This document shows positions 31,853 through 41,014 of a stretch of DNA of 42,414 nucleotides, piece after piece. The stretch spans positions 1 to 42,414 of the forward strand of contig MU835030.1 in NCBI GenBank assembly GCA_029204225.1. Direction: 5' to 3'. Origin of the DNA: Diphasiastrum complanatum. Lineage: Eukaryota; Streptophyta; Lycopodiopsida; Lycopodiales; Lycopodiaceae. Made by a program: the position numbers and the translations under genes. Each line of letters opens with the position of its first letter. Within the stretch, counting starts at the first letter, position 1. The notes below the pieces were generated by a model. The model had not been told where the DNA came from. It saw nothing but the letters and a program-made list of their open reading frames with translations, and did no database searches.

Positions 31853-32077
31853 AGCCCAAAAGCTGGCAACCAATCCTATCTTTCATGCTAGGAGCAAGCA
31901 TATTGAGGTGGCATATCATTTTGCGAGGGAGCAAGTCATGGCAAAGGAGGTGGAGCTTCAACATGTTTCTTTAAGGGAATGTGTAGCTGATATCTTTACC
32001 AAAGCATTGGGAAAAGACTTGTTTATGAAACATAAGACTTCACTTGGAGTGTTATCAAAGTCTATGCTAAAACTAGT

Positions 32078-32088
32078 TGAAGAGGGAG
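32078..32088 (+). promoter_or_regulatory. Polypurine tract of Element D
   Basis: TGAAGAGGGAG directly before the TGTGAAAG start of the 3' LTR, the same arrangement as in Element C. Confidence 0.88.
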
Positions 32089-32245
32089 TGTGAAAGATTT
32101 CAACTAGTTTAGACAAATTTGCTATATTTGTTTACTTGGCAATTGAGGCCAAATTCATATTAGACTTAGAGTTTGACTTCTCAAAGTCATATTAGTCTAA
32201 AAGCATTTGAATAAACACTTTTGAAAAGTGTGGGAAAGTGTAGAA
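32089..32245 (+). repeat. 3' LTR of Element D (5' part)
   Basis: Starts TGTGAAAGATTTCAAC. The first 155 bp or so match 28183-28335 in reverse complement, after which both lose similarity. It contains an internal inverted repeat (ttagact with agtctaa, and acacttttgaaaagtgt). The far end was not found. Confidence 0.7.
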
Positions 32246-32800
32246 CACGGGTTGTGAACAATGATAGTATAATAAAGCAGAAAGATTCAAGGTATCAGGT
32301 CATTTACATCATTTGGAAATTTTCAACAAGAAATACTACAAACAACGATACAAAAGTAGCTATAGTATATAAGCCTACATAGAGAGCAATGTTTTAAATG
32401 TCGAAGTGTTTAATCCATTCAAGATATATGACATTGAGTAGATTTACAACTATCGAGGTCTTGCGATTCTTTATTATTTTGAGACACCTTTAAAATATAT
32501 TTAGGTCTATTTTACACGGTTCTTGATTTGGGTTCTAGTATTTAAATTTTCATATTCTCTCCAAGTTAGATTGAAAAGAAGTAGCGTCAACTTAGTATGC
32601 AAATTCAAAATGTAAGGGCGGGCAACTGGCAACTCGCCTGCCCCCCCACCTCCATCGTCCCAGGCCCTGCCTGTGGCCTTGGCCTGCCCGTTCCCAAGGC
32701 CTTTATGGTAAAAAAAATTGGGTTTCAGGGCAACTTGAGCTCAAACCCAATTTGTTTTAGTATATATAGATAAAAAGAAAATGACCCAAAATCGTTGTGA
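32246..32800. other. Non-coding stretch with a GC-rich patch
   Basis: No gene or element recognised. A GC-rich patch at about 32618-32702 (gggcgggcaactgg, then cgcctgccccccc) stands out from its AT-rich surroundings. Confidence 0.5.
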
Positions 32801-33000
32801 TAAGAGGAACGGACATCGAGAGCCTTGTATATAAATGGCACACGATGATTTAAAGCTCTCCACCGTTAGATTTTGCAAGGAACCTTTAAAATTTGCCACG
32901 TTTTTACAATCGACGGTTGAGAGGACTCCAAGTGGCGTGTATGCCACGTGGGAGAAATCCAACTGGGCGGGCCTAAAATATGTCCTGCCATTAAGCCCCA
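32800..33000 (+). promoter_or_regulatory. Putative promoter of the Iwr1/RDM4-like gene
   Basis: A perfect G-box, CCACGTGG, lies at 32944-32951 and a second ACGT core (gccacgttt) near 32894. A TATA-like tatataaat lies near 32825-32833. A transcription start cannot be placed from sequence. G-boxes are bound by plant bZIP and bHLH factors; use here is inferred. Confidence 0.45.
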
Positions 33001-33073
33001 TCCATTGGCGAGAGTTGGTTTTTGTTCGCAAAGCTATGTTCGCTATCTTCTTCTTCCTCACCTTGGAAAGAAG
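33001..33073 (+). other. Putative 5' leader exon of the Iwr1/RDM4-like gene
   Basis: Ends AAG at 33073, followed by a consensus donor GTAAGC. The matching acceptor is gctgaag ending at 35034, after a pyrimidine-rich run. An ATG at 33036 opens a small upstream frame (MFAIFFFLTLERR) that, after splicing to 35035, would stop after four more codons, ahead of the main ATG. The exon start is unknown and I set it arbitrarily. Confidence 0.4.
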
Positions 33074-33863
33074 GTAAGCTGCTCATGCTCACTGCTATCA
33101 GATAAAGATAGATGAATGGATGAATGAATGAGTGAATTGGGTGTTTTGGTTTGTCGTAGAGGTGGCGTTGTCAGCCTTGCAATTAATTTTTATATCAAAC
33201 ATAGTTGTTAATGTTTTTGCTGCCTGTATGGTTGCAGCAAACCATCCTTCCTTGATGATGCCTTGTACTGTCATAGTAGTGCTGTCAATCGGCTTGTCAA
33301 GCTGCAAATCGGAGTTAAGAATCCTTCGTTGATTTTATATCTTTTGTTGTCCTTTTAGTGTTGCAAATGGGCTTGTAAATCCACAAATTGGAGATGATAC
33401 TCCTTCAATTTTACTTGGACTTTCATAGTAGTGTTGCAAATCAGCTTGTTTATTGACAAAATAATTGGAAATCTGCGTGCTCATAGAAGTCTTGTTGCTG
33501 TTTGTTGTGGACAGAGAAAGAGAGGCCAGATAGGTAAAGGATGGCTTGTTTTTGGCTCTGCTAGCTGTGGCAGCGCAAATGACTTGCTGATATCGGATGA
33601 GGTGTGCCTCCGTGTCCCTGCCTGCATCAACTGCTCTACAGTTGCAATTAAGCTCTTACCTGACATTTAGGTTTTTTTTCCTGGTCAGTTGTGAATGCTT
33701 TAAAGATGTGAATTGATTAACCCTAGGAACAAACTGACATTTTGACGTTTTTGTGGATTGGCTACTGAATTTTACTGCTTATTATGGAGCTCATGTCATT
33801 TATGGACAGAGCACTTTTTTTTAATTGAATCCTAGGTTTGTTGGTTTGGGTCCACAGACATGA

Positions 33864-33914
33864 GGGTCCGGGCCGGACGCGGGCAATCTGCGTCCGCGTC
33901 CGGCGTCCGGACCC
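33864..33914. repeat. GC-rich nested inverted repeat (hairpin)
   Basis: Outer arms GGGTCCGG (33864-33871) and CCGGACCC (33907-33914); inner perfect 11-bp arms GCCGGACGCGG (33872-33882) and CCGCGTCCGGC (33894-33904); loop of 11 bases. The stretch is far richer in GC than its surroundings. Confidence 0.9.
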
Positions 33915-34007
33915 AGACGCGGGGTCGGACTCGTCCATTTTTATTTATTTTTTATTTATTTTGTTAACCCTAATTAACACTAAAAAAATTTAAACAAAAA
34001 AAAGAAA

Positions 34008-34025
34008 GGGTGGACACGTCCACCC
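34008..34025. repeat. Inverted repeat GGGTGGAC / GTCCACCC
   Basis: 8-bp perfect arms around two bases, close to the GC-rich hairpin and sharing its gtcc/ggac words. It may belong to the same inserted repeat. Confidence 0.8.
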
Positions 34026-34150
34026 CCAGACGTGCCTCTGGCGCGTCCGTGTCCACCATCCACTTCCTTAGGTTTGGGATAAAGAGAATGCCAAAGTTTT
34101 CATGGATGAAGTTGTGTCTTGTTATATCATGTTCAGCACAAATATCTGTT

Positions 34151-34229
34151 ACTAGATTTGCATCCCTTTCACAGCATCTGAGGCTCTGATACTAGATTTA
34201 CATCCCTTTCACAGCATCTGAGGCTCTGT
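34151..34229. repeat. 40-bp tandem duplication
   Basis: Copies start at 34151 and 34191 with actagattt-catccctttc and differ at very few positions. Confidence 0.9.
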
Positions 34230-34461
34230 TCCATGTTGTTATAATAGATATTTTAGCAGCATATTTTTCTAAAACTGAAAAATAAATCCATGAAGCAACC
34301 CCTTGCACATTATAGCGACACATATATTCCATTATTCGATTTTTTGAAAGAGCAACTAAAACAAAGGTGAAGCAGTTGAGAACCGACTGATGAAGTGACT
34401 CTCAGTCCTCAGCATATTGGGTTTCTTCATAACTTTATTCAACATTTTTGTTGCCATAAAT

Positions 34462-34551
34462 ATTAGAAATAATGCATCTTGGTTTCCAAGAGGGGGTTGA
34501 ACTTGGGACCAAAGAGATTGTGGATGTCAAGCTAACCTATTGAGCCAACCC
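34462..34551 (-). repeat. tRNA-like SINE head, copy 1
   Basis: On the minus strand an A-box TGGCTCAATAGG (34536-34547) is followed about 33 bases later by a B-box GTTCAACCC (34494-34502, matching GWTCRANNC). Both fit the pol III internal promoter of a tRNA-derived SINE. The sequence beyond the B-box does not fold as a tRNA that I can see. Confidence 0.6.
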
Positions 34552-34564
34552 CATTGAATATGTG

Positions 34565-34655
34565 ATTAGAAACAATGCTTCTTGGTTTCCAAGGGGAGGC
34601 TCGACCTTGGGACCAAAGAAACTTTGGATATCAAGCTAACTCATTGAGCCAACCC
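34565..34655 (-). repeat. tRNA-like SINE head, copy 2
   Basis: A second copy 103 bp to the right in the same orientation: A-box TGGCTCAATGAG, B-box-like GGTCGAGCC (one position off consensus). The two units align along their whole length (attagaaa-aatgc through gagccaaccc). Confidence 0.6.
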
Positions 34656-34662
34656 AAGCCAA

Positions 34663-34875
34663 TTGGGTGCTAATTGAGTTCCTCCTAAGCAATTTCTTTT
34701 AGAAATTATGAAGTATCCCAAGCCACAATCCTTTACGTGTTGGCTTGGGTATGTTGGCTTCTTGATTTGTTATTCAGTTTCATCCAGCTAGGACTTGTGT
34801 ATACTTAGATAGCTCTTAACTTTAGCCTTTGACCACACTTGGGTGCTAATTGAGTTCCTCATAAGCAATTTTTTT
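34663..34875. repeat. Direct repeat of about 35 bp, 176 bp apart
   Basis: ttgggtgctaattgagttcc begins at 34663 and at 34839, each followed by a taagcaattt block. The intervening segment shows no element signature. Confidence 0.85.
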
Positions 34876-35109
34876 ATGTAACTTGGATCATCTGTCGTTA
34901 CTTATTTTCACATTGTAACAAAACACATGCTTCAAATGTTTATATGGATGAAATAAGTATCAGATTGCTTTTGTCTCAAAGGCAGGGTATTCATAAAAAG
35001 TCTCTCTTGCCAATTGTTTTTTTGTCTGCTGAAGGAACGAAAATTGGTGAAAGCTTTATTGGGAGGAGATACGAAAGAGAAGAGCACCAGTTGTAATCTT
35101 CACTCAACC

Positions 35110-38100
35110 ATGACTGCTATCGATGTGATACCACATGCATGCTTAGAGACAACTTCCACAAATCCAGGGGTTCAGAGTGCTTTTGCAGATGATAAACAAG
35201 ATGGAGATAGACATGAAGATGCACATGTATTTGGAGATGCCTCGACGTCAGGAGGTCACAACAAGCCGACCATAGTCCGAATAAAAAGGAAAAGGTTAAA
35301 TGAGCCAATTGACAATCTTTGTAAGTGTTTGTGAACGTGCCTATACTCAATAAGATTAGTCAACAATTTAAGTTGGTGTTCTGAGATAGAATTTTTTTGT
35401 AGCATGGATTATGTTTTTGGAAAAATACAACTATATGTAGCATAAAAGGGTGAATTTCACCTATATATTTACTTTTGACATTAGTCTGGTGTTAGGTTCT
35501 CTAGTTTTAGTAGGTTTTCAAGGTGTTACATGTTCTCTTGGCCCAGGTTAGATTGTTTAATTTCAATCATCTATTAAGGGAAATCATTGAGAATTTTGCA
35601 TCATTGTTAGGTTTGAGGATTACTTTTTGCCATCCAATTGACATTGTTGTGGCTTTGGAAGAAATTTCTAGCCACTCACTATTGATTTTTTATTCAAATG
35701 TGTTTGTTTTCTAGAAGGTCAGCTATAAGCCACCAAATAAGTTGTAACATTGTTTCGATACTTTTGTTGAACTATTGAGTTAGGTTGCATGGACGAAGTA
35801 TTTTTTGAATGCAAGTGCATGGTTTTTGCACGTACATGTTTAAGCTTTAGAGTTTTAGGGCGAAAAACAAATATTCAGAATTTGATGTCATGGTTTTGAT
35901 TTTAACGTTTATGAGGAATTGTTTGTTCATTTGAATTGGGCTAGATTAGGTTAGGAGTATTTGGGTTGCATTATACATGCTATTTTCATTTTATTCTTTA
36001 AAATTTTTGTAGTTTCTAGTAGATATAGAATTTTCAAAGCAGTGCGTGGATTACTCAATTTAACATGAAAGCTTTTAGTAACAATATTTTCCATTTAAAA
36101 ATAGTTATGTTGAGCCATAATGGTGTATTATTTGATACTTTATTGGTGGTACTAATTGAGCCAAACACGACAATTATCTTTCAAAGTTGTAGATCAAGTG
36201 AAGATATATCCTTCAAATAAGTCAATTCTAGATATGTAAATTGATGCTTGAAGTTTTTTTGGGTGGTGGACAGGGCTTGAAGTGTCTCATCCTTCCAAGC
36301 GCCAAGAGGTCTTTTTGAGCAACTTGACTTTAAACAACATGGACTCAACTGGTGGGTTGCCTTTTTTTGTGTGGAGACTTGAGTGCTACTTTTAGCAATG
36401 AGAAATTTATTAGCCATGGTCAAATTTCATTTATATCCCTTGTTTGTGGTTACATATGTGAACTTTTTCTTGAATGCTATAACCTTCACAAAATTTATGA
36501 AATTAATATGATTGTAACCCCTTGGGACGACTTGTTAAAAGAAAAGTTTAAGTAGTGAATCTGAGGTAGATGAAAAGTTCATGGTTTTATATGCTTGGAT
36601 TTCCTTTTTGAGCTTTAGGGTTAGGGATATTTATGTCTAGAATCATGAACATAATGCTGAAAGAACGAGAAGAGATCAAAAGTAATTTTATTCGATGAAT
36701 ATAAGTCAATATGATCTCTAAAAGAACTTTGTTGAATCTAAGCTTGTACTTGCTTACCTACCATTAGCCTACTATAGTCCTTAATGCAATTTTTTGTTCT
36801 GGAACGTGATCTTGGGAAGTCCCATTAGGGTTTCTCGGAACGCAAATTTTTTGGTTTTTTTTTGGGTGCCAATATGGGTATTAGATTTAAGGTGTTTTCA
36901 AGAGCAAGCATTTCACTTACCTAGTTTGCTCAGAGTTCCAAGAGGAGTGCAGTCCAATTTTGGGTGATTTTTTATTGAACATCTCTATTTCTGTATTGTG
37001 TGAAATGAAATTACATGGAATTGTATTGAATGACAGTAAATTGACAACAATCATGAAGCAGAAGCACCCATCATCTTAGAGCTTGTGACAAAAACGTGAG
37101 TCAACTCAATGTGCTCAACAAAATACGAGTACATTATATAGTGCCAACAATATCTCTATCTATAATTAACCGGATCAATATGGCTCTAGCCTCTATGCAA
37201 TGTTATTTTTGCCTCTTTCCAATTCATGAATACGTTGTAACTTGTTCTTTTGATGCATTCATTTATGATTTCCGAGTTCATTTAATACTAACTAAACTAT
37301 CCAATTTTTTTTTTGGCCATTAGACTTTTTTCCACCAAAAAAAAAACTTTGCGATTTGGGTCGCAGATCGCTGACATTCCGAAACAATTTTGTTGCGGAT
37401 CGTGATCCGCAGCAACATTGCCTTAATGCTAGTTTTTGAGCAATGAACCAAAGAGATTGGCCCAACTTAGGTGCTCCCTAGAAGGTGTCAGCACTATTGG
37501 CAAAGAAATGAAGAAGAGGGCAATGATGATAAAGAGTTTAAATGATGTAGAAATAATTGGTCCAAACAAAATCCTTGATCAATTGACTTGAAAACCATAG
37601 AAAAAGTCCTCGGTTTCCCATGTACATTTGTCAAGAGGTTGACAATGCTAGCGCAAAAGGCATTTAACAATGTGATGGCGATGATGCTTGCAAGCTTATG
37701 CTTGCATGATAGCATTGAGAGCACAAGGGAAAAAAGCTATCATCACAACAAAATGAAAATTCAACAATGTCTAATTTGAAAATGGTAGCATGAAGGAGAT
37801 TGACATGGAAGATAGAAGAGTAGGTAGGTCATGAAATGGATATTAGAAATCTCAAAATAGTGGGCAACCAACTTGATAGTCTAAAGAATATCATCTGAAA
37901 CAAAGATCACATGTATTTATGTCGACCCAAAACAAAAGCGACTCAATATCTAAGTTGATGGAGTTATATTGCTACTTGATGATTCTACAAGACAAAAGAT
38001 TGAGAATATAGGTTAGATATATCATGTTCATTTTGTTTTGGTACGTATTGAGGTGGTTACAGATGTATTTACTAAATTGTGTTCTTATGATTATTGGTCA

Positions 38101-41014
38101 GAAGGTGATATGATGTACATGTATGTTCATCAAGTTACCTTGCGTTCGATACCTTGTCCTTGTATCTACATGTAACTATTTTTGTCAGTGAGCCCACCCT
38201 TGTACTTGAGCTACTTAGGTCCTTATTGTCGCTCGAGGTAAGCAGCTTGAACTATCTTGTAAGTCAAGGGTCCACCTCCATTGTGAAGGGTGTAAGTACC
38301 CATGTTGCTAACTTGTGAAGCATCTATCCCTGGAGCGGACGCTCCTATTTATAATCTTGAGCTACAATATACATGTGTTTTACTTTGGAAGCACTCCTAT
38401 TTGTATGGAAATTGCATCGTTAAAAAAGAGAGGGGGGAAATGTATTTACTCACTACAACACTACATAAAGTTTATGGCACTTATCTATTTTTTCACACAA
38501 AAGATTATACTGGTCATCAGTACATGTAATGCATTGAATTTTGAGTTTAATAAATTGCATGGTATGAAAGTGAGTAGCAGTAAAAAAGAACCTCGAGGTT
38601 CTATATGGATTGATTGGTTACCTTGGAGTTGGTACTTGGTGATATGCATTAATTTGCATAAAATTGTTCTTGCTTTGGTATCCTCAAGAACCCGAACTCT
38701 CAATCAAAACTTTAGGGTTTTTAGTTCTTATATTAGATGGAAGTAATACATAAAGTCAATCGTGTAGTTAGACAATTTATATGGTATGATGTATGTTATT
38801 ATATTGTATTATTAGTCTCTCTGTCCACAATCTAGGTTATAGATCTGTGTGTGTATATCCCATTGTTGCATGGGAAGTTTTAGATAGAACACGTTTCAAT
38901 AAATAGGTTTAGGGTTTCTCGGGACTCAAAAAATTATTCATTTTGACTTTCTTAAACTTTAATAAATTTCCATGAAATGTTTCAGGGCTGTCAAAGCAAT
39001 TGGCTAAACTGTAGTAAGAAAGACTAAGAATAATGTTTTACTATCATTTTTAAAGAATATGTAATACTAAATATGGATATTCATTTCCATACTAGTAGTT
39101 TCTTAGTAAATTTGCATCTTTTATTCATAATTCATTCACATCTTGTTTATGGAGATTTATCATCCATAGCAAGCTCTTATGCTTAGTTCTAATTACATAT
39201 CTTTGAGCCTCTCATGGATATCTTCCATTTTGTCAGCACTCTTGATCAACACATTACCATTGAATTTTTAAAGTTGGGAATCCCATGAGGACAAAAACTT
39301 ATGTACTAACATTTGAGACTTATCGGCCTAGTGGCCAAGTTGTATGGGACAAACCATCTTGGTACCCAATAACCCACCCTCATTGGTAGATTTTTGGAAG
39401 TTGTCCCCTAAGGGCCTCTTGACTATAGGATCTTCTGGTAGTCATTCAACAATTATTGATTATGATGTTTCTAAGCATCTTCAGTAGTGTATGTTTCTAT
39501 ATATGATATCATAAACTATTGTACCAAGATCTAAGACTTATCGGCAGGCCAGTGGCCAAGTTGTATGGGACGAACCCTTCTTGGGATTTATAACCCTAAT
39601 TGCATAAACGACTAGTATGATTTATACCTAAGTTGCACGGAAATGACGTTCCACTTCCAAATTGTTAAAGGAACAATCATTCAGGAATGTCGGAACATTT
39701 TGTGAAAAAAAAACTTCCTAAATATTTTGATGTAGAACCTGCACGGAACCCAATTTGGAGGTGCACAAAATATGAGCATTAGGAGTTCGTGTAGACAGCA
39801 ATAGGAAGCCATATTGGATGTGTGAGCACTCTATGTGAAGGTGTGGATCCTCAACACTTGCATTCAAGTTTGTGTGTTCTTTTGCTCTTTGGTCATTCTA
39901 AATCACTAAAAATCTGGATTCTGCATCGATTATGATACTACAAAAAGGTTCCTAAACTTCTAAAAGCCTCCTTAATAACTCGTTACTCTACATGCAAACA
40001 GTTCAATGTGTATGACTATGGCAATAAACTGGACTAACACTGTAAGATATTGTTCACGAGTATCAAACACCCTGCATCACTGATTCAGAGTTTACAAACT
40101 TTTGTAGTATATTTTGAATTGTTTTACAACCTTTAGGTGGTAGTTTTTTTTTCACCCTAACACGTTTATTTAAAAAAACTCAAAAAAAAAATCAAAAGAA
40201 AATGCACATTGTTTTGATCTAATAAGTATTTCCGGATCCACTCCGGAATTATGTGCTTCTATGATTAATACATTGAAAAAAAGCTACATGTATTACATGT
40301 ATGATTTATATGTTTCAAACTACACCATCAAAAAATTTCACCCATTAATGTAATCTCCTATGTAAAAAATATTTTTAGCCTTCCAGTAGATTTTTAAATA
40401 GATCATTAATACAACTCAAAACCCAGTCCCTTGATATTTATACAATCATTTAGGTTTCGACCCTATTTTAACTTAGTGTTTCTCCAAACCCTATCTTAGC
40501 CTTTCTTTCCACTCTAAATTGTCAGAGGCTGATATTGGACTCACCAAGCCGATTCGCTTTCTCAATAGACATGTATCAATTTACTGTTAGTAATGTTGTC
40601 TGTTGCAAAGCCATTAACATAATCACAATTTTCAATGTACTTTTAGCAAAGCACAATATTTTTGGTACATGTTGTAATATGTACGAATATGCCATTATCA
40701 TAGTGGCTTTGTGTCATAAAAAATTGGCTAGAATAATCTCAATTGATGGATTCACTAATGAGGAGAGGGATTGAAGTTAACAAAATAGATTATCCTAATT
40801 TTGTTGTATTTTATGAGTTTTTTTGAGGGTATGGAGTAGATTTTCATTGTGTAGCAAGAGACCTTTCCAGGCTTAATAAAAATATTCTGATAGCACTTAC
40901 TTGGTTGAACTTGCAGGTGCGACACAATTAGCAATCCAAAAAAGACTATTTCGACGTGTGGAGACCCTAACTTTATCTAGCTTGAAGGATGTTTCAGTTT
41001 CCCAATTACTTATG
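35110..41014 (+). CDS. RDM4: Iwr1/RDM4 (DMS4)-like protein, 5' half of a split gene
   Basis: Exons: 35110-35320 (70 codons plus one base), 36274-36351, 40917-41014 (end less certain); the rest lies beyond the window. The ATG at 35110 has a good context (accATGa). The exon-1 end KPTIVRIKRKRLNEPIDNL matches the family's N-terminal (V/I)RVKRKR motif. Donor GTAAGT at 35321 and acceptor gacag at 36273 join T with GG to make the Trp expected next, giving WLEVSHPSKRQ. Donor GTGGGT at 36352 and acceptor ttgcag at 40916 restore Gly, then QKRLFRRVETLTLSS, the F.xVET block of the family. In yeast Iwr1 guides RNA polymerase II into the nucleus; Arabidopsis RDM4/DMS4 also acts in RNA-directed DNA methylation. 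The acidic C-terminal Iwr1 domain is not in the window, so intactness is unknown. Phase agreement at two introns is the main support; residue identity with other plant members is modest, from memory. Confidence 0.7.
35321..36273 (+). other. Intron between coding exons 1 and 2 of the RDM4-like gene
   Basis: 953 bp, GTAAGT...gacAG, AT-rich with a T-rich run (gaagttttttt) before the acceptor. No element or open frame of interest. Confidence 0.65.
37395..37410. repeat. Short palindrome GCGGATC / GATCCGC
   Basis: 7-bp perfect arms around GT, inside a longer imperfect one (tgttgc to left, gcaaca to right). Confidence 0.85.
39315..39578. repeat. Pair of dispersed ~45-bp direct repeats
   Basis: gacttatcggcctagtggcc at 39317 and a near copy with a 3-base insertion (gacttatcggcaggcc) at 39535, each followed by aagttgtatgggac. 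They are 215 bp apart. A tRNA-like A-box reading is possible but no B-box follows. Confidence 0.75.

Larger units (their letters stand above)
31848..32093 (+). pseudogene. RNase H of Element D, second part
   Basis: AQKLATNPIFHARSKHIEVA, YHFAREQVMAKEVELQHVS, ECVADIFTKALGKDLFMKH and the end KLVEEGV match Element C 1236-1317. As in C, the stop codon (32091-32093) lies inside the LTR and the PPT codes for EEG. This piece has no stop or frameshift. Confidence 0.93.
28340..32245 (+). mobile_element. Element D: Copia derivative with gag fused to RNase H, split by Element E
   Basis: Plus strand: end of a 5' LTR (28340-28572), PBS, gag N-terminus (about 29190-29385), RNase H, then Element E, then the rest of RNase H and a 3' LTR start at 32089. 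All of protease, integrase and RT is missing. The protein blocks are close to Element C. Without E it would be about 1.6 kb: a small non-autonomous form. Confidence 0.8.
33074..35034 (+). other. Putative intron 1 (5' UTR), with repeats
   Basis: About 1.96 kb between a GTAAGC donor and a gctgaag acceptor. It holds the GC-rich hairpin at 33864-33914, a palindrome at 34008-34025, a 40-bp tandem duplication, two SINE-like units and a direct repeat (all listed). Open frames inside it, such as 33431-33670, show no known domain. Confidence 0.4.
36352..40916 (+). other. Long intron between coding exons 2 and 3 of the RDM4-like gene
   Basis: 4.57 kb, GTGGGT...ttgcAG. Open frames within it (for example 37096-37323 and 38315-38746, plus strand) have no known domain. 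It holds a short palindrome at 37395-37410 and a pair of similar 45-bp stretches at 39315 and 39533. I see no LTR, PBS or RT signature. Confidence 0.6.

Noticed and set aside
33431-33670. 79-codon open frame considered as an exon of the RDM4-like gene
   Set aside because: It has no family motif, and the leader donor at 33074 and acceptor at 35034 skip it.
35523-35714. Open frame after the first coding exon as an alternative exon
   Set aside because: It lacks the Trp-Leu-Glu continuation and a phase-matched acceptor; exon 36274-36351 fits both.
39315-39578. Possible tRNA-like SINE heads
   Set aside because: An A-box-like word is present but no B-box follows at a workable distance, so only a plain direct repeat is reported.
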